64,000 nt of DNA from Catellatospora tritici (GTDB lineage: Bacteria; Actinomycetota; Actinomycetes; Mycobacteriales; Micromonosporaceae). A program made the position numbers and the translations under genes. The stretch lies in assembly GCF_019083965.1 (NCBI RefSeq), contig NZ_JAHRCY010000008.1, forward strand, positions 1 through 64,000, given 5' to 3'. Of this stretch, positions 9,057 through 17,601 are shown piece by piece. Positions within the stretch are counted from its first letter, which is position 1, and each line of letters starts with the position of its first letter. A model generated the notes under the pieces. The model saw only the letters and a program-made list of their open reading frames with translations. It searched no databases and was not told the DNA's origin.

Positions 9057-10571
9057 ATGCGATTCGCTGAGCTGGCCGCCACGTCCGCCGCTGTCACCGC
9101 CGTGTCGGGGCGCAAGGCGAAGATCGAGCTGTTGGCCGGGGCATTGCGGACGTTGGCGGCGGGCGGGGATCCGGTCGAGCTGGCGGCGGGGGCGGCGTAC
9201 CTGAGCGGGGAGCTGCGGCAGCGGCAGATCGGGGTGGGGTACGCGGCGCTGCGCGAGCTGCCCGCACCCGCCTCGACCGCCACGCTCAGCGTGCGTGCGG
9301 TCGACCGGGCGCTGGCCGCGATGGGCGACATCAGCGGGCAGGGCTCGCAGACGCGGCGGCGCGACGCGGTCGCCGCACTGTACGGCGCGGCCACCGCCGA
9401 CGAGCAGCGGCTGCTGACCGGCCTGATCGGCGGCGAGCTGCGCCAGGGCGCGCAGGCCGGGCTGCTGGCCGACGCGGTGGCGCGGGCGGCCGACGTGCCG
9501 GTGGCCTCGGTGCGGCGCGCGCTGCTGCTCACCGGGGATCTGAAAGCGGTGGCGGTCACCGCGCTGACCGGTGGCGAGGCGGCGCTCGGTGAGCTGCGGC
9601 TGGCGGTCGGACGGGGGCTGGCGCCGATGCTGGCCCAGTCGGCCCCGGATCCCGCGCAGGCCCTGGTCGCGACCGGGGTGCCCGCCGCGGTCGACGCCAA
9701 GCTCGACGGGGTGCGGGTGCAGGCCCACCGCGACGGTGACGACGTGGTGCTGTTCAGCCGCAGCCTGGACGACCTGACCGGGCGGATGCCGGAGATCGTG
9801 GCGGCGGTGCGGGCGCTGCCGGTGCGCTCGGCGGTGCTCGACGGCGAGGTGATCGCGGTGGACGACACCGGGCGGCCGCGGCCTTTCCAGGAGACGTCGG
9901 GGCGGGCCGCGCAGCGGGCTTCGGGGCTGCTGACGCCGTACTTCTTCGACCTGCTGCACCTGGACGGCACGGACCTGATCGACGAGCCGGGGACCGTGCG
10001 GTGGGCGGCGCTGGACGAGCTGCTGCCCGACGCGATGCGGGTGGACCGGGTGCTGGTGGACGGGCCGGAGGTGGCGCAGGAGGCGTTCGCGGCGGCGCTG
10101 GCGGCCGGGCACGAGGGCGTGGTGGTGAAGGCCGCGGGTGCGCCGTACGAGGTGGGGCGGCGCGGGGCGGGGTGGGTGAAGGTGAAGCCCCGGCACACGC
10201 TGGACCTGGTGATCCTGGGGGCCGAGTGGGGCCACGGGCGGCGGCGCGGCTGGCTGTCCAACCTGCACCTGGGCGCCCGCGACCCCGACGGCGGCTTCGT
10301 GATGCTGGGCAAGACGTTCAAGGGCCTGACGGACTCGATGCTGGCCTGGCAGACCGAGCGCCTGCTGGGTCTGGCCGTCAGCCGCGACGACTTCATGGTG
10401 ACGGTGCGCCCCGAACTGGTGGTCGAGATCGCGTTCGACGGGGTGCAGCGCAGCACCCGCTACCCCGGCGGGGTGGCGCTGCGCTTCGCGCGGGTGCTGG
10501 GCTACCGCGAGGACAAGTCCGCCGCCGAGGCGGACACCATCGACGCGGTGCGGGCCCTGGGCACGCCCTAG
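9057..10571 (+). CDS. ligB: ATP-dependent DNA ligase (LigB type)
   Basis: A 504-aa ligase matching mycobacterial LigB in size and layout. It has an N-terminal DNA-binding domain, an adenylation domain with the nucleotidyl lysine in AKLDGVRVQ (Lys215), motif III-like AVLDGEVIAV, and a C-terminal OB-fold with motif VI-like residues. It seals nicks as an accessory to the NAD ligase. The ATG at 9057 follows a G-rich stretch containing GGGAGGATGGGG; another ATG at 9048 is possible. The open frame back to 8982 runs into the family 1 repeat and is not the real start. No Ku or NHEJ gene is near. Confidence 0.88.
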   Translation: MRFAELAATSAAVTAVSGRKAKIELLAGALRTLAAGGDPVELAAGAAYLSGELRQRQIGVGYAALRELPAPASTATLSVRAVDRALAAMGDISGQGSQTRRRDAVAALYGAATADEQRLLTGLIGGELRQGAQAGLLADAVARAADVPVASVRRALLLTGDLKAVAVTALTGGEAALGELRLAVGRGLAPMLAQSAPDPAQALVATGVPAAVDAKLDGVRVQAHRDGDDVVLFSRSLDDLTGRMPEIVAAVRALPVRSAVLDGEVIAVDDTGRPRPFQETSGRAAQRASGLLTPYFFDLLHLDGTDLIDEPGTVRWAALDELLPDAMRVDRVLVDGPEVAQEAFAAALAAGHEGVVVKAAGAPYEVGRRGAGWVKVKPRHTLDLVILGAEWGHGRRRGWLSNLHLGARDPDGGFVMLGKTFKGLTDSMLAWQTERLLGLAVSRDDFMVTVRPELVVEIAFDGVQRSTRYPGGVALRFARVLGYREDKSAAEADTIDAVRALGTP

Positions 10572-11017
10572 TCCTCGGTATGGCTGTCCAGCAGCCGCTT
10601 GAGGTTGGCGTGACTGAGCGGGGCACCCTTGGCCGCCGCCTTGCGCACCAGCGGCAGCAGGGCGACGCCGAGGCCGCTGCCGCGAAACGTCAGGGTGAGG
10701 GTGAGCCGGGTGCGCGCCCCGCCGTCCAGCGAGGTGACGGTGACCGTGGCGTCGGGCCGGATCGGACCGTCGACGCCCCGGGCGGCCCAGCTCACGCCCG
10801 GGACAAGATCGGTGATCTCCTGGGTGGTCGCCCGGTCGGCGGAGCCGATGCGGCGCACGGTGGTGAAGCGGGAACCCAGGCCGATGGGGCCGGGCACGGC
10901 CGGGGTGACGCTGACGACGTCGAGCTGCCAGCGCGGGAACCGCAGCGGGTCGGTGACGTAGGCGTACACCTCGGCGGGCGGGCGGTCGATCTCCAGGACG
11001 GCACTGCTGTCGCTCAC
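10568..11017 (-). CDS. SRPBCC (polyketide cyclase-like) family protein
   Basis: A 149-aa START-like protein of the SRPBCC group, which binds hydrophobic ligands. The opening DSSAVLEIDRPPAEVYAYVTDP is typical, with the helix-grip strands continuing through TRLTLTLTFRGSG. Ligand and role are unknown. The GTG start follows GAGGAG. The 3' end overlaps the convergent ligB stop by 4 bp. Confidence 0.8.
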   Translation of the reverse strand: MSDSSAVLEIDRPPAEVYAYVTDPLRFPRWQLDVVSVTPAVPGPIGLGSRFTTVRRIGSADRATTQEITDLVPGVSWAARGVDGPIRPDATVTVTSLDGGARTRLTLTLTFRGSGLGVALLPLVRKAAAKGAPLSHANLKRLLDSHTED

Positions 11018-11108
11018 GGCTGCTCCTCGGCGGTCGGGGGTGCGGGTCGCACCGGTACCGGTGCGACCCGCCGCGAGCGGCGTCTGTGACGGGCTCAGCG
11101 TGACCGGC

Positions 11109-11306
11109 TCAGTACGCGTCCTCCGGGATCATGATCCACAGGACGAGGTAGATGATGAACTGCGGGCCCGGGAGCAGGCACGACAGCACGAACAGGAAGC
11201 GGACGAGCCAGGCGGGCAGGCCGAAGCGCACCCCGAGACCGGCGCAGACACCGGCGATCCAGCGGCCGTGGCGCGGGCGGGTCAGTCGGTGCGGCTGGCT
11301 GGCCAT
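11109..11306 (-). CDS. PspC domain-containing small membrane protein
   Basis: A 65-aa protein that is essentially one PspC domain: RWIAGVCAGLGVRFGLP followed by hydrophobic stretches WLVRFLFVLSCLL and FIIYLVLWIMIP. PspC domains sense or transmit envelope stress. The start at 11306 is preceded by GAGGAG eight bases upstream. The frame open to 11378 has no SD. Confidence 0.85.
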   Translation of the reverse strand: MASQPHRLTRPRHGRWIAGVCAGLGVRFGLPAWLVRFLFVLSCLLPGPQFIIYLVLWIMIPEDAY

Positions 11307-11458
11307 GCGATCAACTCCTCGGTACGGGCGGCGAACTGGTCCGCCGCGGCTGTCTTCGACGGTAGGAGCGGCGCGCACGCCCTCCCTCGATCGCGGGGAC
11401 GATTCGCGCCCGCGGCCGCCCTACGGGCATCCCCGATGGCGCGGCTGTGCTAACGCGA

Positions 11459-11492
11459 GGAGGACCCGGTGAGAATTTTCACCGGATCCTCC
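11459..11492 (-). terminator. Strong stem-loop after mmsA
   Basis: GGAGGA (11459-11464) plus CCGGTGA (11466-11472) pair with TCACCGG (11479-11485) and TCCTCC (11487-11492). This gives 13 base pairs, one mismatch and a 6-nt loop. It lies 19 bp beyond the mmsA stop codon on the minus strand and is probably its transcription terminator. Confidence 0.75.
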
Positions 11493-11510
11493 GAAAGTAC
11501 TATCGCTGCG

Positions 11511-13010
11511 TCAGTGCTGGGTCGGGAAGCCCAGGTTGACGCCGCCGTGGCGCGGGTCGAGCCAGCGGCTGGTGACCACCTTGCCCCGGGTGAAGAAGTG
11601 CACGCCCTCGGCGCCGTGGGCGTGGGTGTCGCCGAACAGCGACGCCTTCCAGCCGCCGAAGGAGAAGTACGCCATCGGCACCGGGATGGGCACGTTCACG
11701 CCGATCATCCCGACCTCGACCTCGTGCTGGAAGCGCCGGGCGGCCCCGCCGTCGTTGGTGAAGATCGCCGTGCCGTTGCCGTACGGGTTGCCGTTGACCA
11801 GCGCCAGCGCCTCGTCGTAGGACTCGGCCCGGACCACGCTGAGCACCGGCCCGAAGATCTCGTCCGTGTAGATCGACATCTGCGGGGTGACCCGGTCGAA
11901 CAGCGTCGGCCCGAGCCAGAAGCCGTCCCGCTCGCCGTCGGCGTCCACGGCCCGCCCGTCGACCACGAGCTTGGCCCCGGCCCGCTCCCCCGCGTCCACG
12001 TACGACGACACCTTGTCCCGGTGCACCTTGGTGACCAGCGGGCCCATGTCGCAGTCGCGACGGCCGTCACCGGTGCGGATCTTCGCGACCCGTTCAGTGA
12101 TCTTGTCGACCAGCTCGTCGCCGACCGGGTCCACCGCCACCACGACCGAGATCGCCATGCAGCGCTCGCCCGCCGAGCCGAAGCCCGCACTCACGGCCGC
12201 GTCAGCGGCCAGCTCGAGGTCAGCATCGGGCAGCACCACCATGTGGTTCTTCGCCCCACCCAGCGCCTGCACCCGCTTGCCGTGCGCGGTGCCGGTCTCG
12301 TAGACGTACCGGGCGATCGGGGTGGAGCCGACGAACGACACCGCCTTGACCAGCGGATGCGTCAGCAGGCCGTCGACGGCCTCCTTGTCGCCGTGCACCA
12401 CGTTGAACACGCCGTCGGGCAGGCCCGCCTCGGCGAACCACTGCGCCAGCAGCACCGCCGCGCTGGGGTCCTTCTCGCTGGGCTTGAGCACCACCGCGTT
12501 GCCGCAGGCGATCGCGATCGGCACGAACCACAGCGGCACCATCGCCGGGAAGTTGAACGGCGAGATCACCGCCACCACGCCCAGCGGCTGCCGGATCGAG
12601 TACGAGTCCACCTCGGTCGACACGTTCTCGCTGAAGAAGCCGCGCTGGGAGCTGGGGATGCCGCAGGCGAACTCGACCACCTCCAGGCCGCGCTGCACCT
12701 CCCCGGCCGCGTCGGACAGCACCTTGCCGTGCTCGGCGGTGATCGCCGCGGCCAGCTCCGCCCGCCGCTCGTGGATCAGCTGCCGCACGGCGAACATGAC
12801 CGCGGTGCGCTTGGCCAGCGACGCGTCCCGCCAGGCCCGCGCGGCCCGGTCGGCGGCGCGCACCACGGCGTCCACGTCGGCGGACGAGGCGAAGTCGACC
12901 AGGGCGCTGACGCGGCCGGTGGCCGGGTCGAAGACCTCGCCCTGCCGGGTCGCGCCGTGCTCCCACGGCTTGCCGTCGACGAAATGGGTGATGTATCCGA
13001 GCTCGCTCAT
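11511..13010 (-). CDS. mmsA: CoA-acylating methylmalonate-semialdehyde dehydrogenase
   Basis: A 499-aa aldehyde dehydrogenase that converts methylmalonate or malonate semialdehyde plus CoA and NAD+ to propionyl-CoA or acetyl-CoA. Used in valine, thymine, beta-alanine and myo-inositol breakdown. The catalytic cysteine is in GSAGERCMAIS. The MmsA-type start (ITHFVDGKPW) and end (FFTRGKVVTSRW) are present. It follows the aminotransferase gene by 11 bp, so the pair forms an operon that makes and then oxidises a semialdehyde. A strong stem-loop follows. Confidence 0.9.
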   Translation of the reverse strand: MSELGYITHFVDGKPWEHGATRQGEVFDPATGRVSALVDFASSADVDAVVRAADRAARAWRDASLAKRTAVMFAVRQLIHERRAELAAAITAEHGKVLSDAAGEVQRGLEVVEFACGIPSSQRGFFSENVSTEVDSYSIRQPLGVVAVISPFNFPAMVPLWFVPIAIACGNAVVLKPSEKDPSAAVLLAQWFAEAGLPDGVFNVVHGDKEAVDGLLTHPLVKAVSFVGSTPIARYVYETGTAHGKRVQALGGAKNHMVVLPDADLELAADAAVSAGFGSAGERCMAISVVVAVDPVGDELVDKITERVAKIRTGDGRRDCDMGPLVTKVHRDKVSSYVDAGERAGAKLVVDGRAVDADGERDGFWLGPTLFDRVTPQMSIYTDEIFGPVLSVVRAESYDEALALVNGNPYGNGTAIFTNDGGAARRFQHEVEVGMIGVNVPIPVPMAYFSFGGWKASLFGDTHAHGAEGVHFFTRGKVVTSRWLDPRHGGVNLGFPTQH

Positions 13011-13021
13011 GTCGTACCCCC

Positions 13022-14314
13022 TCAGGCCTGGCGCTGCGCGGCGGCGATGGCGCCGGTCAGGATGTCCAGGCCCTCCTTGGCCTCGGCCTCGGTCAGTGTC
13101 AGCGGCGGGCCCATCCGGATCACGTTGCCGTAGAGGCCGCCCTTGCCGACCAGCAGCCCGTTGGCCTTGGTCTCCTCCAGCACCCGCAGGGCCAGCTCCG
13201 GCGCCGGGTCCAGGGTGCCGGGCCGGACGAACTCCAGCGCCAGCATCAGGCCCTTGCCGCGCACCTCGGCCACGATCGGGCTGTGCAGCCCGCGCAGGCC
13301 CGAGTGCAGCAGGTCGCCCAGCCGGGCGGCGTTGGCCTGCAGATCGTGGTCGAGCACGTAGTCCAGCACGGCCGACCCGGCCGAGGCGCTGATCGGGTTG
13401 CCGCCGAAGGTGTTGAACGAGATGGCGCCCAGGCAGTCCATCACCTCGGCGCGGGCGACCACGCCGCCCAGCGTGAAGCCGTTGCCGACGCCCTTGGCGA
13501 AGGTCAGCATGTCCGGCACGGCGTCGTGCGCCTGGTAGCCCCAGAAGTGCTCGCCGGTGCGGCCCCAGCCGGTCTGCACCTCGTCGGAGACCCAGAGGAT
13601 GCCGTACTCGTCGAGGACCTCCTTGACGGCGGCGAAGTAGCCGTCGGGCGGGGCGACGAAGCCGCCGACGCCCTGGATCGGCTCGGCGATCAGGCAGGCC
13701 ACGTCCCCGGCGGTGGTGGTGGCCAGCACCTCGCGCAGGTCGGCCACGGCGAGGCGGATGTACTCGGCGTCGGACAGGCCCGCGAACACCCCGCGCAGCC
13801 GGTCGCCGGAGTGCAGGTAGCTGACGTTCACCGGCGACAGCGACGTCGCCGACCAGCTGCGCTGCCCGGTCACGGCCAGCGCGGCGAAGCTGCGGCCGTG
13901 GTAGCTGTTGCGCATGGCCAGGATCTGGTTGCTGCGCCGGAACTGGGTCGCCAGCAGCAGCGCCGTGTCGTTGGCCTCGGTGCCGGAGTTGGCCAGGAAC
14001 ACCTTCGGGTTCGGGATGCCCGACACCTTGGCGATCTTCTCGGCCAGCTCGACCTGCTTGCGGATCAGGTACAGCGTCGAGGAGTGCGCGATCCCCTTGT
14101 CGAGCTGCCGCCGCACCGCGTCGGAGATCTCCGGGATGTCGTAGCCGATCATCGTGGTGAGCACGCCGCCGAAGAAATCAAGGTACGTGCGTCCCTCGCC
14201 GTCCGTGACCCGGCAGCCGGTGCCGGAGACCAGCTCGATCGGTTCGGCGTAGAGCGGGTTGATCCAGTTCGGGAGCACCGCGCGGTGCCGCGCGAGCAGG
14301 TCTTCGGTGGTCAT
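13022..14314 (-). CDS. Class III PLP aminotransferase (omega-amino acid type)
   Basis: A 430-aa fold-type I aminotransferase of the class III family. The PLP lysine is in MLTFAKGVGNGFTLGG, and the SDEVQTGWGRTG motif before it is diagnostic. Coupled to mmsA, it probably transaminates beta-alanine or 3-aminoisobutyrate (pyrimidine or valine catabolism) to the semialdehyde that MmsA uses. Other family members are alanine-glyoxylate and 4-aminobutyrate aminotransferases, so the substrate is an inference. The start is the ATG of MTTEDLLARH. Confidence 0.85.
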   Translation of the reverse strand: MTTEDLLARHRAVLPNWINPLYAEPIELVSGTGCRVTDGEGRTYLDFFGGVLTTMIGYDIPEISDAVRRQLDKGIAHSSTLYLIRKQVELAEKIAKVSGIPNPKVFLANSGTEANDTALLLATQFRRSNQILAMRNSYHGRSFAALAVTGQRSWSATSLSPVNVSYLHSGDRLRGVFAGLSDAEYIRLAVADLREVLATTTAGDVACLIAEPIQGVGGFVAPPDGYFAAVKEVLDEYGILWVSDEVQTGWGRTGEHFWGYQAHDAVPDMLTFAKGVGNGFTLGGVVARAEVMDCLGAISFNTFGGNPISASAGSAVLDYVLDHDLQANAARLGDLLHSGLRGLHSPIVAEVRGKGLMLALEFVRPGTLDPAPELALRVLEETKANGLLVGKGGLYGNVIRMGPPLTLTEAEAKEGLDILTGAIAAAQRQA

Positions 14315-14351
14315 CTGGAGACACGTCCTTCAACGATGATTCGCGGCTGTG

Positions 14352-14455
14352 TGTCAGGTCACCATGACGCTCTCAGTACGCCGGTGGCCGGGCAAGCTAC
14401 ATCCTGCCAGGTGCCGCCGTGTCGACCTGACAGGTCGTCAACCCGCCGGCCACCG
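14352..14455. promoter_or_regulatory. Operator-like palindromes upstream of aminotransferase-mmsA operon
   Basis: The 177-bp gap holds GACCTG-A-CAGGTC, a perfect palindrome at 14424-14436. An outer inverted pair is TGTCAGGTC (14352-14360) with GACCTGACA (14424-14432). A second pair is CGGTGGCCGG (14382-14391) with CCGGCCACCG (14446-14455). They lie between the operon start (14314) and the end of the PucR gene. They are candidates for PucR binding or for a terminator of pucR. Confidence 0.5.
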
Positions 14456-14491
14456 TACCCACCAGTTGACCTACGAATCGAAGGTGCGGGG

Positions 14492-16210
14492 TCAGTCCCG
14501 CAAGGCATCCCTCGCCAGCAGCGCCACATGCAGTGACAGGCACGACTGCACCGAATCCAGGTCTACTCCGAGAATCCGCTCGATGCGAGCCAGCCGCTCA
14601 TAGAACGCCGGGCGGGACAGGTGCGCCGCGCTCGCCGCGATCGACTTGTTGCGACCGCACTCCAGGAACACCCGCAGCGTCGGCAGCAGCACGTCCTTCG
14701 GGTGCGCGTCGTCGTGCGCCAGCAGCGCCCCGAGCTGGCGCTCCACGAACGTCTGCAGCCGCGGCTCGTCGCGCAGCAGGTGCAGCAGCCCGGCCAGGCC
14801 GAGATTGGGCAGCCGGTGCACCAACGCCCCGCCCAGGTCGTGCCGGGCCGCCTCGGCCACCTGCCGCGCCTCCACCAGCGACCGCCGCGCGTCACGCGGG
14901 CTGTCCACGCCGGTGCCCGCCGCGACCAGCACCTCCGGCCGCCCCCGGTGCAGCGCCGTCGCGAACGTCTCCAGCGCCTGCTGCTCCTCGCCCCGGATCG
15001 CCAGCAGCGCGCCGACCGCGCGGTCGTCGATGGTGCTGGTCAGAGCGGTCAGCTTCGCGTCGCGTACCGCCTGGGAGACGGCGTCGGCCAGGTCGCGCAG
15101 CTGCGTCTGCGCCGCCTCGGTGCCCGCCGGGAACTGCTCCCCCCGCTGGCGCACCACCACCCCGACCAGGCGGCGCCGCTCCAGGGTCACCCCCAGCGCG
15201 CCCGCGCGCAGCGCCACCTCCGACACCGGCAGGCTGTGGTCCAGCAGCGCCGACAGCAGGGTCGCGTGCAGCTGCCGCTCCAGCCCCTCGGCGTCGCGCC
15301 GGATCAGGCGACCCAGCGCCAGCGTCGAGGCGGCGCGCTCCAGCAGGATCACCAGGCGCGTCGGCGGCTGGAGCGCAGCGGTCGGGGCTTCGCCGGGTAT
15401 GGCGTCAGGGGCGCCGGCGTCGTCGCGTACCCCCGCGTCGTCCACGGCCCGGTCCCCCTCGCTGCCGGAGGCGGGCCAGCGCAGCATGAGCCGCCCCCAG
15501 TCCTGCCCCCGCGCGCCCACGGTCGTCACCAGCCACCCGGTGTCCGGGTCGTAGCCGGTGCGGCCCGCACCCGCCTGCTGCGGGCGGACCCGGCGCGAAT
15601 GCTGCTCCCAGCTCTCCAGCAGCAGCTCCGCCCGGTCCCCGGCCGCGTCGTAGGCCAGCACCTGCCGGGCGAGGTTCTCCAGCACCACCGGGCAGCCCGC
15701 CAACTGCGCCGCCTGGTGCACCACCTCGGCGGGCTCGGCGCCCTCCACGCTCAGCTCGGTGAACCGCTGATGGATCTCCTCGGTGGCGCGCAGCTCGGCC
15801 AGCTGCGCGTCCACGATCAGCGCGTGCACCGCTTCGGTGATCCGCACGAACGGGGTCGGGCGGCGCAGCTCGATCAGCGGCAGGCCCGCCTTCTGCGCGG
15901 CCGCCGCCATCACCCGGGGCACGCTGGCCGTGTAGCGCCGCCCCAGCTCCACCACCAGGCCGGAGACGCCCACCTCGGCCAGGTCGTTGACGAAGGCGCG
16001 CACCCCGGCGTCGTCGGCGGGCAGGCCGATGCCGGTGGTCAGCACGAGTTCACCGCCGCGCAGCAGGGTCGCGATGTCGGGCACCTCGGCCGAGTGCACC
16101 CAGCGCACCGGGCGGTCCAGCCCCGCCTCCCCCGCCACCAGGCGCGGGGCACCCACCCGGACCGGATCCAGCGCGATCACCTCGCGCACGGTCGGGAAGA
16201 CAGCGGTCAC
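14492..16210 (-). CDS. PucR family transcriptional regulator
   Basis: A 572-aa regulator. It has an N-terminal purine-catabolism domain (TVREVIALDPVRVGAPRLVAG through about residue 130), a middle GGDEF-like region, and a C-terminal PucR HTH_30 (FLECGRNKSIAASAAHLSRP). Family members activate nitrogen-compound catabolism. It sits directly upstream of the aminotransferase-mmsA operon on the same strand, which is its likely target. The GTG at 16210 is one base from the methyltransferase stop and opens the conserved domain. The longer frame to 16495 overlaps that gene. Confidence 0.85.
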   Translation of the reverse strand: MTAVFPTVREVIALDPVRVGAPRLVAGEAGLDRPVRWVHSAEVPDIATLLRGGELVLTTGIGLPADDAGVRAFVNDLAEVGVSGLVVELGRRYTASVPRVMAAAAQKAGLPLIELRRPTPFVRITEAVHALIVDAQLAELRATEEIHQRFTELSVEGAEPAEVVHQAAQLAGCPVVLENLARQVLAYDAAGDRAELLLESWEQHSRRVRPQQAGAGRTGYDPDTGWLVTTVGARGQDWGRLMLRWPASGSEGDRAVDDAGVRDDAGAPDAIPGEAPTAALQPPTRLVILLERAASTLALGRLIRRDAEGLERQLHATLLSALLDHSLPVSEVALRAGALGVTLERRRLVGVVVRQRGEQFPAGTEAAQTQLRDLADAVSQAVRDAKLTALTSTIDDRAVGALLAIRGEEQQALETFATALHRGRPEVLVAAGTGVDSPRDARRSLVEARQVAEAARHDLGGALVHRLPNLGLAGLLHLLRDEPRLQTFVERQLGALLAHDDAHPKDVLLPTLRVFLECGRNKSIAASAAHLSRPAFYERLARIERILGVDLDSVQSCLSLHVALLARDALRD

Positions 16211-16211
16211 G

Positions 16212-17297
16212 TCAGCCCCGGTCCTCGCCGCCGAGCAGCAGCTCCCGCTCGCGCCCTGGCCCTGGCTCAGAGTCGGCCCGCCACCTCGTCGCGAGCAGGC
16301 GCTCGGCATCGGCCGCCGCGATCCGCCCCGCCCGGTCCTCGTCCGGCACGCTCCAGGCCGCCCGTGCGGCGGCGGCCCGCGCGTCCTCGACGGTCTCCTC
16401 CGCCGAGACCCCGTGCCGACCGACCATCTCCTCGGCGCCAGCCTCATGACGGCCCTCGTAGGTATCAGCCGACATCGCGTGCGCTCCAGCCGCACCGGGA
16501 TCGAGGTCGTCCTCGCGGCTCAGCTCCCAGCAGGCCACCGCCGTCGCGGCCGCGACGTTGAGCGAGTCCACGCCCCGGCGCATGGGCAGCTTCACCCGCA
16601 GGTCGCTGGCGGCCAGCGCCTGGCGGGACAGGCCGGGGCCCTCCGCGCCCATCAGCAGGGCGGGACGCAGGCGCTGGTCGGCGGTCAGCCGCTGCATCGC
16701 CACCGCGTCAGCGGCCGGAGTCATCGCCAGGACGGTGTAGCCCGCGTCGCGGACCTGCGACAACGCCTCCGGCCACGGCTCCAGCTTCGCGTACGGGATC
16801 GCGAAGACCTCGCCCATGCTGACCCGGACACTGCGGCGGTAGAGCGGGTCGGCGCAGGTCGGCGAGAGCAGGACGGCGTCGACGCCGAGCGCGGCCACGC
16901 CCCTGAAAATCGCGCCGAGATTGGTGTGGTTGTTGATGTCCTCGAGGATCACCACGCGGCGGGCCTGTGCCAGCACCTCCGAGGCCGGTGGCAGCGGGCG
17001 GCGGTGGAAGCTCGCCAGCACGCCCCGGTGCACGTGGAAGCCGGTCACCTGCTCCAGCACGTCGGGGTCGGCGCCGTACAGCGGGGCGCCGACGAGGTCG
17101 GCGATCTGGTCGGCGCGCTTGGCCTCGACCAGGAACGAACGCGGCTGGTATCCGGCGCGCAGCGCCCGCCGCAGGACCAGCTCACCCTCGGCGATGAACA
17201 GCCCGTGCGGCGGCTCCCACCTGGTCCGCAGCTCGACGTCGGTCAGCGCACGGTAGTCGGCGATGCGCTCGTCGCCCGGATCGGTGATCAGCTCCAC
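16212..17297 (-). CDS. SpoU/TrmH family RNA 2'-O-methyltransferase with C-terminal extension
   Basis: A 361-aa rRNA/tRNA ribose methyltransferase. It has an N-terminal substrate-binding domain and then the knotted SpoU fold with motifs VVILEDINNHTNLGAIFRG, LLMGAEGPGLS and LPMRRGVDSLNVAAATAVAC. These end near residue 262. The remaining 100 or so residues are low-complexity, rich in Ala, Glu, Asp and Arg, and unusual for the family (about 265-275 aa). The GTG at 17297 opens a typical start (ELITDPGDERIADYRALTD). The target nucleotide is unknown. Confidence 0.82.
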   Translation of the reverse strand: MELITDPGDERIADYRALTDVELRTRWEPPHGLFIAEGELVLRRALRAGYQPRSFLVEAKRADQIADLVGAPLYGADPDVLEQVTGFHVHRGVLASFHRRPLPPASEVLAQARRVVILEDINNHTNLGAIFRGVAALGVDAVLLSPTCADPLYRRSVRVSMGEVFAIPYAKLEPWPEALSQVRDAGYTVLAMTPAADAVAMQRLTADQRLRPALLMGAEGPGLSRQALAASDLRVKLPMRRGVDSLNVAAATAVACWELSREDDLDPGAAGAHAMSADTYEGRHEAGAEEMVGRHGVSAEETVEDARAAAARAAWSVPDEDRAGRIAAADAERLLATRWRADSEPGPGRERELLLGGEDRG

Positions 17298-17369
17298 GTC
17301 CTGATTCTGCCGGACCACCCCACCCACCCGTCACCGGACGCGTCCGCCGGTCGACTCTCAAGATCATCG

Positions 17370-17428
17370 GAGTTGCCGGGCAATCGTGCGTATCTTGGGC
17401 TCGAATTCCCCCGATTGCCCGGCAACTC
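17370..17428. repeat. Family 1 dispersed palindrome, copy B
   Basis: Arm 17370-17386 (GAGTTGCCGGGCAATCG) pairs perfectly with 17412-17428. The intervening loop starts TGCGTATCTTGGGC. GATC-containing flanks (17363 and 17433) extend the symmetry. It lies between the SpoU methyltransferase and the SPFH gene. Confidence 0.88.
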
Positions 17429-17529
17429 GAACGATCAACGTCCACGTTGTGGGATCGGGGCGGAAAAGAGTGCGGGCCGGGGCGCTTCGCGACCCCGGCC
17501 CCAAAGGTAGAAAACGGCCGACAGAGAGT

Positions 17530-17542
17530 GGGGGGGGGGGGG
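17530..17542. repeat. 13-nt poly-G tract
   Basis: An uninterrupted run of 13 G residues, followed within about 30 bp by a run of 7 C residues. It lies about 60 bp beyond the SPFH gene stop. It is prone to replication or sequencing slippage and could form a G-quadruplex with nearby GGGGG runs. Confidence 0.8.
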
Positions 17543-17601
17543 CGAACCGGGTGGGGGCCGGGGCCGCGGCCCCCCCCGCCCCGCACTGGTCGACCCGGCC
17601 G

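Noticed and set aside
9057-10571. NHEJ ligase (LigD)
   Set aside because: No polymerase or nuclease domain and no ku gene nearby; length and N-domain fit LigB.
11469-13133. 554-aa plus-strand frame opposite mmsA
   Set aside because: Composition of a GC shadow, no recognisable motif, no SD.
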